Of a stretch of 64,000 nucleotides of DNA, positions 11,101-31,188 are shown in pieces (position 1 is the first letter of the stretch; every line of letters begins with the position of its first letter). The position numbers and the translations under genes were made by a program. Where the stretch lies: NCBI GenBank assembly GCA_037833965.1, contig AP031356.1, forward strand, positions 26,744,501-26,808,500. Direction: 5' to 3'. Under the pieces are notes generated by a model, which made no database searches, was not told the DNA's origin, and was given only the letters and a program-made list of their open reading frames with translations. This DNA comes from Marchantia polymorpha subsp. ruderalis (taxonomy: Eukaryota > Streptophyta > Marchantiopsida > Marchantiales > Marchantiaceae).

Positions 11101-14100
11101 GGAAGCTTTCAAAGTTGTTGCAGACAATTACGTCACTGATGATGCGGGTACGGGAGTTGTTCATTGTGCCCCAGCTTTTGGAGAAGACGATTACCGAGTA
11201 TGTTTGGCTAATGGCGTTATCGTGAAGGTAAATCATCGTTCCATTCATTCACTTTGAAAATTATATTACAGAATACACGTCAGTGGGTTTGCAACTCACA
11301 ACATATTTTTCGAATCTTCTCAGGGAGCTGATTTACCCAACCCAGTAGATGCTAGTGGCTGCTTCACAGCTACCGTCAGTGACTTTCAAGGTCGTTATGT
11401 GAAAGAAGCGGACAAGGACATCATCGCTTGGGTGAAGGTATGTGTGTATCTTAATGAATTGTAAATGTCTGTATAATGTTTGTATCTCAAGAGACCTACA
11501 AGCAGTTACTCGTTCTTTTCATAATTACTAGACATCCCTTCTTGAATTGTGCACCTCTCTAGAAGACTTTTTCGATTCTTATGAGAAACAATACCGGTAC
11601 TTGGGTTTGAAGGCAGTTCCGTTCGAATTTTTCTGATGGGCCGCCTGGTTCCAGTCAGGCATGTTTCTCTTTAGGTTTGCCTGTTTTAAGGAGAAAGCTA
11701 GGTTTCATTTTCTCAATGTGATGTGTTTCATGGCAGGCTAATGGAAGGCTCGTGAGTTCAGGAAGCATTATGCATTCCTATCCCTTCTGCTGGCGGTCTG
11801 AAACCCCTCTTCTTTACAAAGCTGTGCCCAGCTGGTGGGTGAGATCAGGACTTTCTGTCATTTGGCAGTGGACGTTCAACTTGATTGTTTCCTGTGGCAA
11901 ACTTTCGAAAGGTTGAAATGACTCCTGCAGTTGCCTTGGATTGCAGTCAAAAGTTTTGTCTTCCTTTCGATGTCTTATTTTCGCCGTTGATGTCACAATC
12001 TGCAGGTTTGTGGCCGTTGAAAAATTCAAGGACAGATTATTGGTGAACAATCAGCAAACGTACTGGGTGCCAGACCATGTGAAGGTACACATACGTGTTG
12101 AGGACTGAATCTTATCAGAGCAAGTGAATCGCTTAGAAATTCCAAAGGGGATCGCGTAGCACACCTAGTTGTGAAGGCAACAGTTTTCACGACAGCTGGA
12201 GAATGAACATCTTACAGAAGATATATGTTTGTTTGCAGGATAAGCGCTTCCACAACTGGTTGGAGAATGCCAGGGATTGGTCAGTGAGCCGCAGTCGATT
12301 TTGGGGAACTCCTTTGCCAATCTGGTTAAGCGATGATGGGGAGGAAATGGTTGTCGTTGGATCTATTCAGGAATTAGAAGAGCTCTCTGGATTCAAGGTT
12401 TGTTTTTGCCTTCATTGCGCTTTGATTTTACTTCTTAATTGCATGACGTTATGCCTGCTTGCGAGTATGAAATTAGCTTGATTGCCCGGGGTTTTCCCCT
12501 TCGGTGGTGAGAATGAAGCCACTTCGGTTTGTTGGTACCTCTGATCGTTTTTCATTTGCAGGCTACAAACCTTCATCGTCACAAGATTGATCACGTCACC
12601 ATTCCTTCCAAACGTGGCCCCGAGTTTGGTGTTCTAAAGCGCGTAGAGGATGTGAGTAACTTGTTGAGTTCGTTGAAAGCTAAAACATATTTCTTGCCTT
12701 TGGTAATAGCACTGTTGAGTAACGTGATATCGGCCTATCTGTGATTTCTAAATTGCACATGGCTATTACAGGTTCAAGTAATTAGGAAACTAATATATGA
12801 TTATTTTTCCAGGTTTTTGACTGCTGGTTTGAAAGTGGGTCTATGCCTTACGCATACATCCATTATCCATTCGAGAACCAAGAACTTTTTGAACGGAATT
12901 TTCCAGGAGACTTTGTTGCTGAGGGTCTCGATCAAACCCGTGGATGGTATGCTCCGGTCACTTAGTCAGTTCTTTACTGCCTTCTACCTTCTACCTGGCC
13001 TAGAAAGTTGTTCACATTACATTTAGTGTACCACATTCGAAGTCTGCTTCAGCTACTGGTATTCCATTTTTATGATTGAGTTCGAGAAGGTATAACTACT
13101 GCAGTTACAGATCCTAGCTACAAGTCTAAGGATTGAATACGCAATGCAGGTTTTACACTCTGATGGTGCTGTCGACAGCTTTGTTCGACAAACCAGCTTT
13201 CAAGAATCTCGTTTGCAATGGTCTGGTCTTGGCAGAAGATGGGAAGAAAATGTCCAAACGGCTCAAAAACTTTCCTCCTGTAACGGATGTACTCGACGAA
13301 TACGGGGCTGTGAGTATAGTTAACTCTTTCTTCTCTTTTCTTCTGTATAGTACCCATAACCCGTAGGCTGCATTTCAAGTCTTTGGCATGTATTGTTCGA
13401 ATATGGTCATGTGAGCATTTCTTCGACTGGAGATTTATCTGACTTTTTACCTGCACAGGATGCTTTAAGGTTGTACCTCATCAACTCTCCAGTCGTTCGT
13501 GGAGAACCTTTGCGCTTTAGGAAGGAAGGTGTCTTCGCTGTGGTAAGGCTAAAATAGTTCATGCATATGGCATTTTGAACTATCATTGTACATTCTTGAC
13601 GTATTAAGCTACTGCTGTCGAAGTACATTGCTCTTTACTATGCATCATGAACTTGGTAACTATGGTCGGCTGATGTTGTATATTGCCATGTTATCCAGGT
13701 GAAAGATGTCTTTCTCCCTTGGTATAATGCCTACAGATTCTTGGTCCAGAATGCTCTAAGGCTAGAAGCAGAAGGTTTCGGGAAGTTTTCTCCGTTGGAT
13801 CTCACCACTCTTCAAAAATCCACTAACGTGCTGGACAGGTGGATCAACTCGTCCACGCAAAGCTTGGTCAAATTCGTGAAACAGGAGATGGAAGCTTACA
13901 GACTTTACACGGTGAATATTATGCGCCTATGATTACATGGTCCTGAAATGAAATATATGGCCTATGGTCTTCTTTTTATCTCATAGAAATGTGGACGCCA
14001 CAGGTCTCAATTGCTGTCAGAATATCATATTACATTGCGGAGAAATTGTACAGGACATTTAAACCTTGTAAATCACTTGTTGACAGCCAGCTGGTATTTT

Positions 14101-17100
14101 CTCAGGTGGTTCCATTCCTGCTTAAGTTTATCGACAACTTGACCAATATCTATGTGCGGTTCAACCGTAAACGACTGAAAGGCCGGACCGGCGAGGAGGA
14201 CAGTCGTGTCGCGCTTTCAACTCTCTACAATGTACAGTCAAATATCTACTCATTCTCTGGCTGTTGATCTATGGAACTTTGTTTTCTTAGATCACTTCTC
14301 TTGCTTTTACTTTCATGATCGTACACAAAGGGTGCAAATTTGCTGGACATAAGTGCTCTTATTCATAGTGTTGGTTGCTTTGTGGTTTGTATATTGACAC
14401 AGTTCAACTGAGAATTGATATAGAAGAAAAACTAGGTTTTAACTGCAAATGATTTAAGCGTACCGTTTTTCAAATATAGGTGTTGCTGACAACTTGCAAG
14501 ACAATGGCTCCCTTCACTCCCTTTTTTACCGAAGATCTGTATCAAAATCTGCGAAAAGTCGATCCTTCAGCAGAAGAAAGCATCCATTATTGCGAATTTC
14601 CAGAAGTACAAGGAGAGGTAGTGATATCTCCGTTCTATTTCAGATCTTTTACAGAAAATTTAAGAAATCAGGAAGAGTTCTATTCTGTTTTGTTTGTAAT
14701 GATTGGGAGCAAAATGCAGTCATATGCGAACTTAATTCATATCGTGAATTTTGCTTGCTATTGAAACTTCCCTTGGGCTTGCTGTAATGTTGATTTCAGA
14801 CAGATGAGCGCATCGAGCAGAGCGTTACACGCATGATTACGGTTATTGACCTAGCGCGCAACATCAGGGAGAGGCACAACAAGCCCCTGAAGACCCCTCT
14901 AAAGTGCGTACACAGGACGGACCTTGTCGTTGTAAAGTTAGTACGCCCAGTGGGAATTGCTCGACGTAGGTTGCACAATTCTGATCTTTGATTCTTCTCC
15001 TCTCAGGGAAATGGTCGTGGTACATCCCGACCAGGACTTTCTCGATGACATTACTGGCAAGTTGGGAGAGGTACGTTGGATCTGCGCCCTAGTCGGTCGT
15101 CTGGTGTCTTACATAGAAGACCTCTTCACTTCACCAACAGGGAATGATTCTGCATGACTCTCACGAATAAATTCCTTCGATGTCCTCGATTTTGCAGTAT
15201 GTTCAGGAGGAACTTAATGTGAGGAGCATTGTTACTTGCAATGATCCTCTCAAGTACGCTTCTTTGCGTGCAGAGCCTGATTTCAGGTGAGTTAAGACTG
15301 GTGGTGGTGCTGGCTTCAGACTCTTTCAAACTCTATGCCCGTTGACCTCATCACTTTGAAGACGCTTGTGGAAAACCTCTTTTGAAATTTTTGCAGGACT
15401 CATGTCGATCGGAAAGCCCCTTTCAAGTAAGATTCTTCAGTTCTAATATTGGTATGGACGTGATGCAGTTCTCTAGGTAAAAGACTTGGAAGAGCTATGG
15501 GGCTGGTAAGCAAGGACGTGAGAAGCATGAGTCAAGCAGATATTTTGGCTTTTGAAAAATCTGGTTCTGTGACTATTGCTGGACACGAGTTAACTGGCGG
15601 AGACATCAAGGTGAGGAAATCATTCTACATCTTCGTTTAACTGTTGTTAAAAGAAGTACTCATTTTGTCCTGAGTTTTCACCGAACTTCTGGCTGAGAAG
15701 ATGTTTGACTGCTGCAGGTCCATCGAGATTTCAAAGCACCGGACGGAGTAAAGAAAGAAGACGTGGACGCTGGCGGCGATGGTCAGTATCTGGATATCAA
15801 GTTGCCGGATTATTTAGAAAGATCCCGGAGTGAGATTCCTCTACGTACCTCTTTAAGCATTTTTTTGAATGTGCTAAATATCAAAACTTTATGTTGGACA
15901 TGCAGGTGACGTGTTGGTCGTCTTGGACCTTCGGCCTGATGATAGCCTGCAAGAGGCTGGGTTTGCTCGTGAGGTGAGTTGAAGATAACATGAATATTTT
16001 TAGGATCAGGACTGCTTTCATAATTCCCACCAAGTACTGAAGGCACGATTAGTTTGTTCAGGGATAACATCGTGGTTTTTGCGCGCAGATTGTGAACAGA
16101 ATCCAGAAGCTGCGAAAGAAGTCTGGACTAGAACCAACGGATTCTGTAGAGGTGTACTACAAGGTGGTGGGTGCTGGTAGTGAGAACGATGTCTTGAAGC
16201 GTGTGTTTGCTTCTCAGGTAAAAGATCCACTGTCCATACCATGTAGAAGTATGCCATGGCTAGCTCGGTGTCATGGTTACTAGCTTGAAAACTGCTGTCT
16301 ACGCTTTTGTCAAGTCTTTAAGACTTGCCAAACGTACAGACAGCAGATCCGAAGGTAGGAACGTAGACCTGGATAGCAAATCATATGATGTTGGAGATAC
16401 ATCATTTGATTTGAATTCACGAATCTTTATTAAATCTTTTCACAGTTAGCAAGCCTTTTCTGATTATATAGCTGGACTCTGCTGTGGCTGATTGGAATCA
16501 ATGATCATTGCAGGCTGCATATATTCAAGAAACCGTGGGATCGTCCGTATTAGCTCAAGAGAATCTGCCAGCTCATGCAGTATGTACATATCTCTGTCCT
16601 TGTCCTGATTTTCCGATTTCATATGGAACCAACTTCTAGAAAACTGCAACGTGAAACTAGATTGAATCGAGAAAGGAATCTTAAAATGTCGAGTTGGGTC
16701 GAGACCGAAGGATAGAGTTAGCATGCAATATACTGAAGAATATTTATTCGGGTGAGTTGCACCTCTGTTCGTATGTCATTTTCATGCCAGGTGGTTATCG
16801 CGACTGAGCAATTCAGCGGAGTTGCAGGAGGATCTTTCTCAGTCACATTGGCCAAACCGGCTTTGTCATTCGCTTTCGACCTGCTTACAGAGTTGTGTTC
16901 AGGTATGTCGAAGTGTCTTCACCTAAGAGTAGATTTAGTTGCAGTTCTTACGCAGTCCTGGATGTCACCCAAGGCTTCCAGAAAGCTTTACGTGACATGT
17001 GGAGACACCACAAGGAGCTCCGAAAATTCTTACATGATTGTCTGGTAATGTTACAGGAAACAAAGAACATGCTCAGAACATCTCAGTAGTATTGTTGGCC

Positions 17101-17527
17101 AAAGATCCTGCCACTCTGAAGTCAAGTAAAACGGTGAGCTAACCTTCCTTCCTTGCCTCCTCATGTGTCGTTTCTGAGCACTTCCGAAGCCTCTACTTCA
17201 ACTAAGCCCTACTCTTTTGACACCCTGCTCCTCAATTTTAATGATTGTCCAACAATTATCATTTTCTGGTGTTTTTGTACATCAGTAGGATAGGTCTTAT
17301 GAGGCAGGAAAAGAGCATCCCATATTCAAGGAGAACCTCCTCTCCTCTGTTTTGCTACGTCAACTTGCTGATAATGTGTCTTAGTGGTTATTAATGTTCA
17401 TCATTCGTGTGTTTTTGTGTGTCCCCAGGTAAATGTAGTTATAGATGGACAAGGGGATTATGGATTGGTTGCTGGAAAGCACTTCTTTTTGTCTGTTGGA
17501 GAATACTGCCAAAGACTATCATCTTAA
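8175..17527 (+). CDS. Isoleucyl-tRNA synthetase, cytosolic, class Ia
   Basis: It charges tRNA-Ile with isoleucine in the cytosol. Exons: 8175-8708, 10025-10090, 10225-10368, 10505-10752, 11062-11227, 11324-11437, 11737-11834, 12006-12084, 12239-12397, 12562-12651, 12813-12946, 13150-13309, 13459-13542, 13699-13911, 14106-14231, 14480-14617, 14800-14903, 15007-15070, 15198-15286, 15469-15610, 15718-15781, 15906-15973, 16089-16217, 16514-16579, 16791-16902, two unsettled exons between 16956 and 17133, and 17429-17527. That is 1130 residues up to exon 25 and about 1200 in all, as in other plants. Visible motifs are HYGH at 56-59 (HIGH), the Thr-rich editing segment [20 protein letters not shown] with [16 protein letters not shown], and KMSKR at 644-648. 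A Lys/Ala-rich insert at about 269-314 interrupts the editing domain, as in plant homologues. The start at 8175 (GACCATGG) has the best context. The C-terminal end, KHFFLSVGE, matches the plant tail. Confidence 0.93.
8709..10024 (+). other. Long first intron of the IleRS gene
   Basis: This 1316-base intron is much longer than the others in the gene, most of which are 60-300 bases. It runs from a GTATGC donor to a TTCCAG acceptor and keeps phase 0. It is A+T-richer than the flanking exons. No reading frame with family resemblance, RNA gene or transposon end is seen. Plant first introns often carry expression-enhancing signals, but nothing here proves one. Confidence 0.7.
15397..15426 (+). other. 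Candidate 30-base alternative mini-exon in the IleRS gene
   Basis: Inside the intron at 15287-15468 is a 30-base segment bounded by a good acceptor (TTTTTGCAG) and a good donor (GTAAGA). The upstream exon ends in phase 2 and the segment is ten codons long, so including it keeps the frame and adds about ten residues before SLGKRLG. The homologues I recall lack such an insert. It may be unused. Confidence 0.25.
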
Positions 17528-19648
17528 AGCCCATGTCACTAACATAGAATCTTGCAGGCCTCATTTTTTAATTTATTGATCTTAGCAGCGATGACTTGTT
17601 GCTAAATTCAGGATTCAGAGCTTTCTACTCTTTCTGCCTTCCGAATATGTTTATCGTAGAGTTGATCTAGGCGTTTTTCAGACATGTTCACGAAGGTGAT
17701 AAAGAGTCGTGAAAGAAATTGTGGACAAGGTTTGAGGGTAGTTTTGCAGAAGTTCTTGGCAAGCTTGAAGCCTTCGACGTTTCCTAGTGCTGTGTTTTAC
17801 GGCCATCCGATGCATCCACCAAATGTCATCTTGTCAATCGAGTCCTAAATTGTAGGACTCGCTTTGTGGAGCTCCAAGTTCATTCAGTAAAGGGCTTCCG
17901 TCCAATTTTGAAATTCCGAATAAGAACAGTTGTCTGAACGGCAAGAGCTCTTGAGGATTTAGATTTCCATCAGTTTCTGATGTCTGTGCACTCAGCACAA
18001 TATGTGGAATCGAGCAAGCAAATTGAAGCTGGAATTTTCGGAATGGATGCGGAAAATGGGGAATGTGTGGCCACAGCTTGAAGGTATCTTCGAAAATGGC
18101 CTCCTCGCGACATCTTACGAAATAAATGGTAATAGTGCAAACTGCCCTTTACAGAAGTAAATTGACTTTACTGTATGTGTCCACTTCTGGTACACCGAGC
18201 TTAATTCACACCATGACAAGCCAATCAGCCCAACTTCGAGCTGGAGTCATTGGTGTCTTAATTGATCAAACGAAGTTTGGGACTTCTTGGGCGTTGATCG
18301 ATCAAACCGGAGTCATGGACTCAAGTCTACCGCCTCATTACACCGTGGAGTCACTGGTTTCCCCCACAAGATACCTCGATTTACGATATAGTAATCCGTG
18401 CATATCAAGTTGAAAACTTGCTTCCGGAAATTTGCAGTTTTCAGTGTAGACACATCTCTTTGCGTGGCAAATTCAAACTTTCCCGCACTGACGTAGACAA
18501 GTATCGGCTTTTCGATGCTAGAGCAAAGATTTCTGGGGAATTCGAGAAGGTTACACTGGCAAGACTTTGCTGAGAGCCTGTCACCACAACCACCATCATA
18601 CATTTCCGTTTCTTTACGTTTATACGACCTATGCTTGAATATAATCACCATTGGTTACTCTACCACTGTTGACGAGTGCTCACGTCCCTTTTTTTGTCAT
18701 GAATTTCACTTAACGCATCCTCGATTGCATGCACTCAGGGTCCACCAGCTCACTCGTGATTCGCAGATATCCACTGATCTTTCCAGAATACAAAAGCCCT
18801 ACTGCAGCAGCTGCAATGACAGCTAAGTGGGATAATTCGCTCACAAGCGCTTACTTCTTCGTGTGAACAGTTCCAGGTTGGGTGCAATCACACCTCCGTA
18901 ATCAAGCGTATTCTCTTGAAGAAGTCGTACTCTATCCAAATATATAATGAGGACCGCAACAGCTTTGAAAATGGATGTAAGTCATATTTTAAGAGAGAAG
19001 TCCTAGCTTGCACAAAGCAAGACGCTCAATCTCAACAAGCACCTAAAATGAGCAGATTTCAATTAAGAATCACATTTTGTCTGCGTGGAAAAACTGGCTT
19101 TCCGCACTCTACAATCGAAAAGTCCAGAATGGCAACTGCAATGGCGAATGAGAAAGCTTTGGAGAAACCCTAACTTTAAGTCTGACTGTTGAAGTTTTCA
19201 TTCGGTGAAGTCTCAATCTGATCCAAGTTTGTATATACCACCTCATAACAGACACACAAAGTTCTTGTGATACAAATTTAGTAAGACTTATCATTGGCTC
19301 AATGCCGACCATCAAAGACTATATAGCTTTTTGCAGTTAACTGCTTTACATACAGCTATATTAACTTCCTACACTAGTGACTGAAACTGGTCTTTGTGAA
19401 GCCTTTCACCTTATACATTCATTTGAGTTCACATCCATTATCATCCGTCTCTCCCATCCGAAAAGAAATTTTAGATCGGCAGTCACAGTTAGTTTTGAAA
19501 CCAGCCACAGAATAACGGCGGATATGGCGCAAGCTCGGTCTACCTTTTAACTTTATTGATGCTTGACAATGAATCAAAATTGTTCTACTGTACTCAAAAC
19601 ATGTCTTACCTTGGCTTGGAAGCATACACGGAAAGGCAGACATGGTCC
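17528..19648. other. Convergent intergenic region with 3' UTRs
   Basis: About 2.1 kb lies between the stops of the synthetase and demethylase genes. It must contain both 3' UTRs. An imperfect repeat built on TTGATC and GATCAAAC occurs at about 18255-18310. Short open frames here show no recognisable domain and no codon pattern like the neighbouring genes. No RNA gene was recognised. Confidence 0.5.
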
Positions 19649-26494
<6,846 letters not shown>

Positions 26495-26877
26495 CAAATT
26501 GATGGCCTCTGTGGATAAGAAACGAGGGGATTTCACTTGTCAGATTTTGGAAACAGACAAGAGACACAAGACAGTTGATGACTATCTCATGGAAAGATAC
26601 TGTCTTGTTTGACTTTTTGCTCGGGAGTGTTGCCAGCCCCGCAGAGTTATGCTTCCTCGACAATTTACCCAGCGCCCTAACCAAGGCATCGTGGACCAAG
26701 GAGTCTTGGCGTTTCCGTTTTTGTAATTTCTCGAACCAATTCAGGTTCGTATAAAAATCAAGCGAATTGCACTAAGTGTTTTGTTAAAGGGACTGAATAA
26801 ATCCAAGTGTTATTCAAGAACTTATTCAGTTCTTGATATTCTTCAGTTACGAAGCAGCGAAGGATATGCCTAAGAGG

Positions 26878-27279
26878 CAAAACGGACCACTTGCACTTGA
26901 CTACTTGACACCACTTGACACCTCTTATAAGAGGTGTCAACAAGGACCTAGATAGGTTACAGAAGTCAATCAACTACATGTCAAATGCCATAAAACCTCC
27001 AACTTCGACCTTCTTTCCGGGAATTGAATACGCCAGAACTATGCGTTATAAGAAGATTTTGAACACAAAAGGTTTATTATACAAAACGGACTCACTTGCA
27101 CTTGACCACTTGACACCTCTTATAAGAGGTGTCAACAAGGAACTAGGTAGGTTACAGAAGTAAATCAACTACATGTCAAATGCCATAAAAACACCAACTT
27201 CGACCTTCTTTCCAGGAATTGAATACGCCAGAACTATGCGTTATAGGAAGATTTGAACACAAAATATTTATTATACAAG
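26878..27279. repeat. Two tandem copies of a ~200-bp unit, each with a 26-bp palindrome
   Basis: Unit 1 (about 26878-27081) and unit 2 (about 27082-27279) are near-identical direct repeats, with a period of 195 at the palindrome. Each contains the same perfect palindrome, at 26915-26940 and 27110-27135, with half-site TTGACACCTCTTA. Extra CACTTGAC-type fragments lie just before each one. The repeats start about 380 bases upstream of the demethylase start codon. They may be regulatory or a mobile-element scrap; no protein is encoded. Confidence 0.85.
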
Positions 27280-29765
27280 CCTTCATATTGCTTTCCTTCG
27301 ACCAGCCTTATATAGTTGCAAAAAAACGCGAAAGGCATCAAAAAATTGGCCTTTGACAGGTTATCTAAGAATGTATAGATAAACCTGAAATACGGCCTGT
27401 ATTGGTTCAGATTCGATATGACTCATAGTGTAGAAGTACTGCTGTGTTTATCTTTTCGAGGCCTACCGACCCAGTGTTTCGATTCCACCTAAAGAATCTT
27501 ATCTGGCCAATATGCCACGAGATTTTGTCTTTAGTTTCTATGATGCAACATGATCCAATCCGGAATATTTAGCAAACATGATTCAGCAAATGGCAACGAA
27601 ACAAATCAAAGCTATATAAATCGTCCATGGATTGGGGGGTTTAAAACCAGTTGGAAATATACAAAAAGAAACTAAGATTTTTTTACTTAGCTTCACTTTT
27701 TATGTATTTTTCCCTCATTCAATGACTAGTCATTGTGTAACTTCAAGTCCTGGGGCTTGTCGGACAGCAATTTGATTATATGGTGTCGAGCAAGACAAAG
27801 CCCGGGGCTCTAAACAGACACTTTTAATTATTTGTATACGTTAACGTGAAAGTATACGTACGATGCTCGGTTAAAAGCCTTGTGTATTTACTAAGGTAAA
27901 CATTGTCTTCGAATTGGCAAGACACACTATAGATTCTGTTATACCGAGAGGAACATTTATCAAAGTTGGCCAAAGTGTGGGATGATGCTCGCTGTACTGT
28001 ATCTGACAAGGAGTATTTGAATGCTCTAGATAACGGTTCTAACTGACATGATGGCTCTTTTGTTAAACTTACAAGTATGTCCAAGACATGCTACATCTTA
28101 AGGGGTTCTCTTAATCCTTCCTGGTTTTTTCTTGCATAGTGAGCCGAGAATCTCTGTACAATATGAGCCTACTTTGTATTTTCAGTTACTCACAAACGGG
28201 CATCAATCACTCACATACTGTGATGCAGCTTTTGTCCTGTACATGTTCGATGACTGGAGGACTTGATTGTGGTAAAATCAGTAAAGTGTTCTTATTGACG
28301 ACTGGAAACTCCGCTCCTGATGCGAATCAGACGTTATTCTACTCCAGTTCATGATTGTGGACGTCCATGGAAGCCTTTTGGCATTTCGACATACAATTAG
28401 CAGGCGCTAACAGGTTTGTAAAGAGGCCACCAGCCCCTAAGAATCTAGGCAAAAGCTACCGGCTTCATGATCTAACCTAAAGAAGCAAGTAAAGGGCCTA
28501 GAGTCCACTTGACTTACCCATTGCAATTGTAAATCAAGACGATTGCCCTCTGGATATGCTGATATGTCGGAATGTTGTGCTCTAGACATCTATTAGGGAA
28601 AGTGAAGTATCATCAATAGCAGGGTTAAGGCTCACATCGAGATCAGCAAAGTGGAAAGTATGTCCACGCCTCAACCCACAAGGCTTCATTTGATTCTAGA
28701 TTCGCATTTGAAGTGCAAGAAAGCATTCGTTTGGATCTGATGGGTAGCCAAGAAAGCGAGTGATGCATTGAACATATCCCGCTTGCTATCTTCCAAATCT
28801 AGACACCATGTGACACGTCTGACATAAAAGTACCCGAGATACGACCTCAAACTAGATTTCCGACGCAGCTAGGAAAGATACAACCACTTGGCTACATCAA
28901 TTCCACGTATGCATTCCATGCAATACAAGCTACAAAAAGGAGCCGGCTATGTTGTGGATGCTAATTTCAAATCGAGGAGCAGCAAAGAGGGTCTATCAAC
29001 AGTAGAAGCAAGAAGATGTGAAAATAGGCCACCAATTTCATCTCAGAAGAATAACATAACATACCCAGAAGACTCTGAAACGCAGGTGTATATTTTAAAG
29101 CTTAAACTCGTGGTGATTTAGTTCTTCTCAAGACTTTGCCTCCAAAGAGAAACAACAAGAAGCAAGCTGGAAAAAGTTAGCACAAGTACCTGACTTCAGA
29201 AGTGTTTCAGCAGGCCTCAGTGCGATTTGCGCCATGTCGTCCAATCTGCATTTGATCTGGGGTTAACTCGGGCTACGGGATCCTAAGTATAAATCTCCGA
29301 AGGACCTGGAGGTAGCCCCAGGTGACAGGCAGAGTGCCTCTGCAAGGGGCATGGCGAAATATTCTTAAACTGTACCAAGGTTGTCGGGGACAAGGGACGT
29401 TCGATTGTTGTGCAAATCTCGAAAGAACTGCCTGTAACCCCTGGCAAGTCTCAGCTATGACAACCCATACAGAGCATACTCGGGAACTTCAGCGTTTCCG
29501 CGAGTACAGGATAATGTTAATACTTAGGAGTGCGCAGGATGCGTGTATTTGGCCTACGACCTCCTTGGTAACAAACCCAATGCTTAGAAAAGTTGACAAA
29601 GGTGACGTCTACACTTTAAAATTGGCTACTTAAAACATGGACCAATCCATGTCCCTAAGGGACTCTTTGCGATTCTTTGACCGACGATTGATCAATCAGT
29701 CAGTCCTTTCTGCACGGGGTGCCTACAAATCTTCGGACGGATCACAGACCATCTTCTACACCCAC
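27280..29765. other. Intergenic region without a recognised gene
   Basis: About 2.5 kb of mixed composition. Only short open frames occur on both strands, none with a domain, conserved motif or codon pattern like the genes nearby. Parts of 28500-29640 have near-genic composition and may be decayed coding or transposon sequence, but I could not assign any family. Confidence 0.45.
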
Positions 29766-30890
29766 CTCAAAGTTCGGCAGTTAAAGGAGACTGTAGGCTA
29801 ACGCCTCTCAGCGCAATACTTCTGCAGTTGCATAAGTAGCACGCTTTCCCTTCTCTCTCTTCTCTTCTCCTCTCTTCTTCTTCCTCGTCTTCTGTCTCTT
29901 CTCTAGGTAGGGCCTGTCCAGGCCAGGGATGGGCTTTGGCTGCAACAACTTTGTCACGCCACCAGGAAAAGACCACACAAACGTTGTGCCCTCAAGAGCT
30001 TGATACAGACAGGGCAACCAGCCAGCCAGCAACAGTGCCCACGGCCTGGCATCTAACTGATCTCTCCATCACCATCAAAGCTCTCCAGCCTCTGCATCTC
30101 CTACTCCTCTATCCTGCTTCACGCCGAAGGTGCCAAGGGTGCCATACCCTCCCCCTACCGTCAAGTCCCTTTCCTGTCCAGCCTGACTCACTGCCACCAG
30201 CACAGCAAGAGTCCAATTCCAACGCTGCACTTGCTTCCTTGCCCAATCTTCCTTCCTCCCGGCAATCAAATCAATCCTCTTCTACCCTTGCTTCCTTCCT
30301 TCCTCCCTCCCTTCCTGTCCCTTTCCCTTCTACCAACAGAAGAATTTGCTTGGCTTTGCTGTGCCTTTTCCTGGCCTTTCCTTTCCTGGTGCTGCTACTG
30401 CTGCCTGTTCCTCCAACTTCTCTCTCTCCCTCTCTGCCCCAGCACCAGGGAGACATGCATCTCCTCCCCTTCCTTGCTTCCTTCTCTGTCTCTCTTGCTC
30501 TCCCCCAGGACCCAGAGAGAGGCAGGCAGGCAGCACAGGATTCTTTCCTGCTCTCAAAAGTGCCCACAATTTGTGCCTTGCCTGCCTCTTCCTGCCAGCA
30601 GATTGGATATTATATTATACAGCGTCTCTCCTACTCCAAACCCCGTTCTAGTCAACCACAGTAGGTCTGGGAGCCCTGCCCTGCCCTCCCTCTCTCCCGA
30701 GCACCGTGCACGAAGAATATTTCAAATTGCCTGCCCCGTCCGCTCGTCAATTACTCGGGTCACCATCTCGGCCTGGCATCGGCATCGACCAGACAGAGAC
30801 AGAAACTCGCGCGAGCAACTCCTCTCGTCGATACTGCTGCTCGGCCCGATGCGGCCCGACTGCCCCTCCCCTGCCCTGCCCTTCACTTCC

Positions 30891-30915
30891 CTGCCCTGCC
30901 CTGCCCTGCCCTGCC
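30891..30915 (+). repeat. (CTGCC)5 pentamer microsatellite
   Basis: Five perfect CTGCC units stand in the CT-rich island, flanked by further imperfect copies on the left. Confidence 0.9.
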
Positions 30916-31154
30916 ACCCAACCCACATTTTCTTCCCCACTATACTCGCCGAGGCAATTACTTTGGGGCCTGTCATTTTTTATGCGTTTCCTTCCTACCC
31001 TCGCCCTCGCCCCCCACGAACAATGTACACACAACAACAAGAGCCTGGACGCCCAGTGGTAGACGACCGCCTTTGTCCACGCACGATCCTTCGGATATTT
31101 ATTACGTCTGGTAGTTCCGGGCCCGACATCGCCCCCCGCCCGCCCGGCCGGGAA

Positions 31155-31188
31155 CTCTCCCTCTCCCTCTCTCCCTCTCTCCCTCTCC
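31155..31188 (+). repeat. CTCTCC pyrimidine microsatellite
   Basis: A polypyrimidine run alternates CTCTCC and CCCTCT units. Such tracts are common in plant promoters and leaders. Confidence 0.85.

Noticed and set aside
28500-29640. Possible decayed transposon or gene
   Set aside because: Composition is suggestive, but no domain, terminal repeat or splice pattern could be found to name it.
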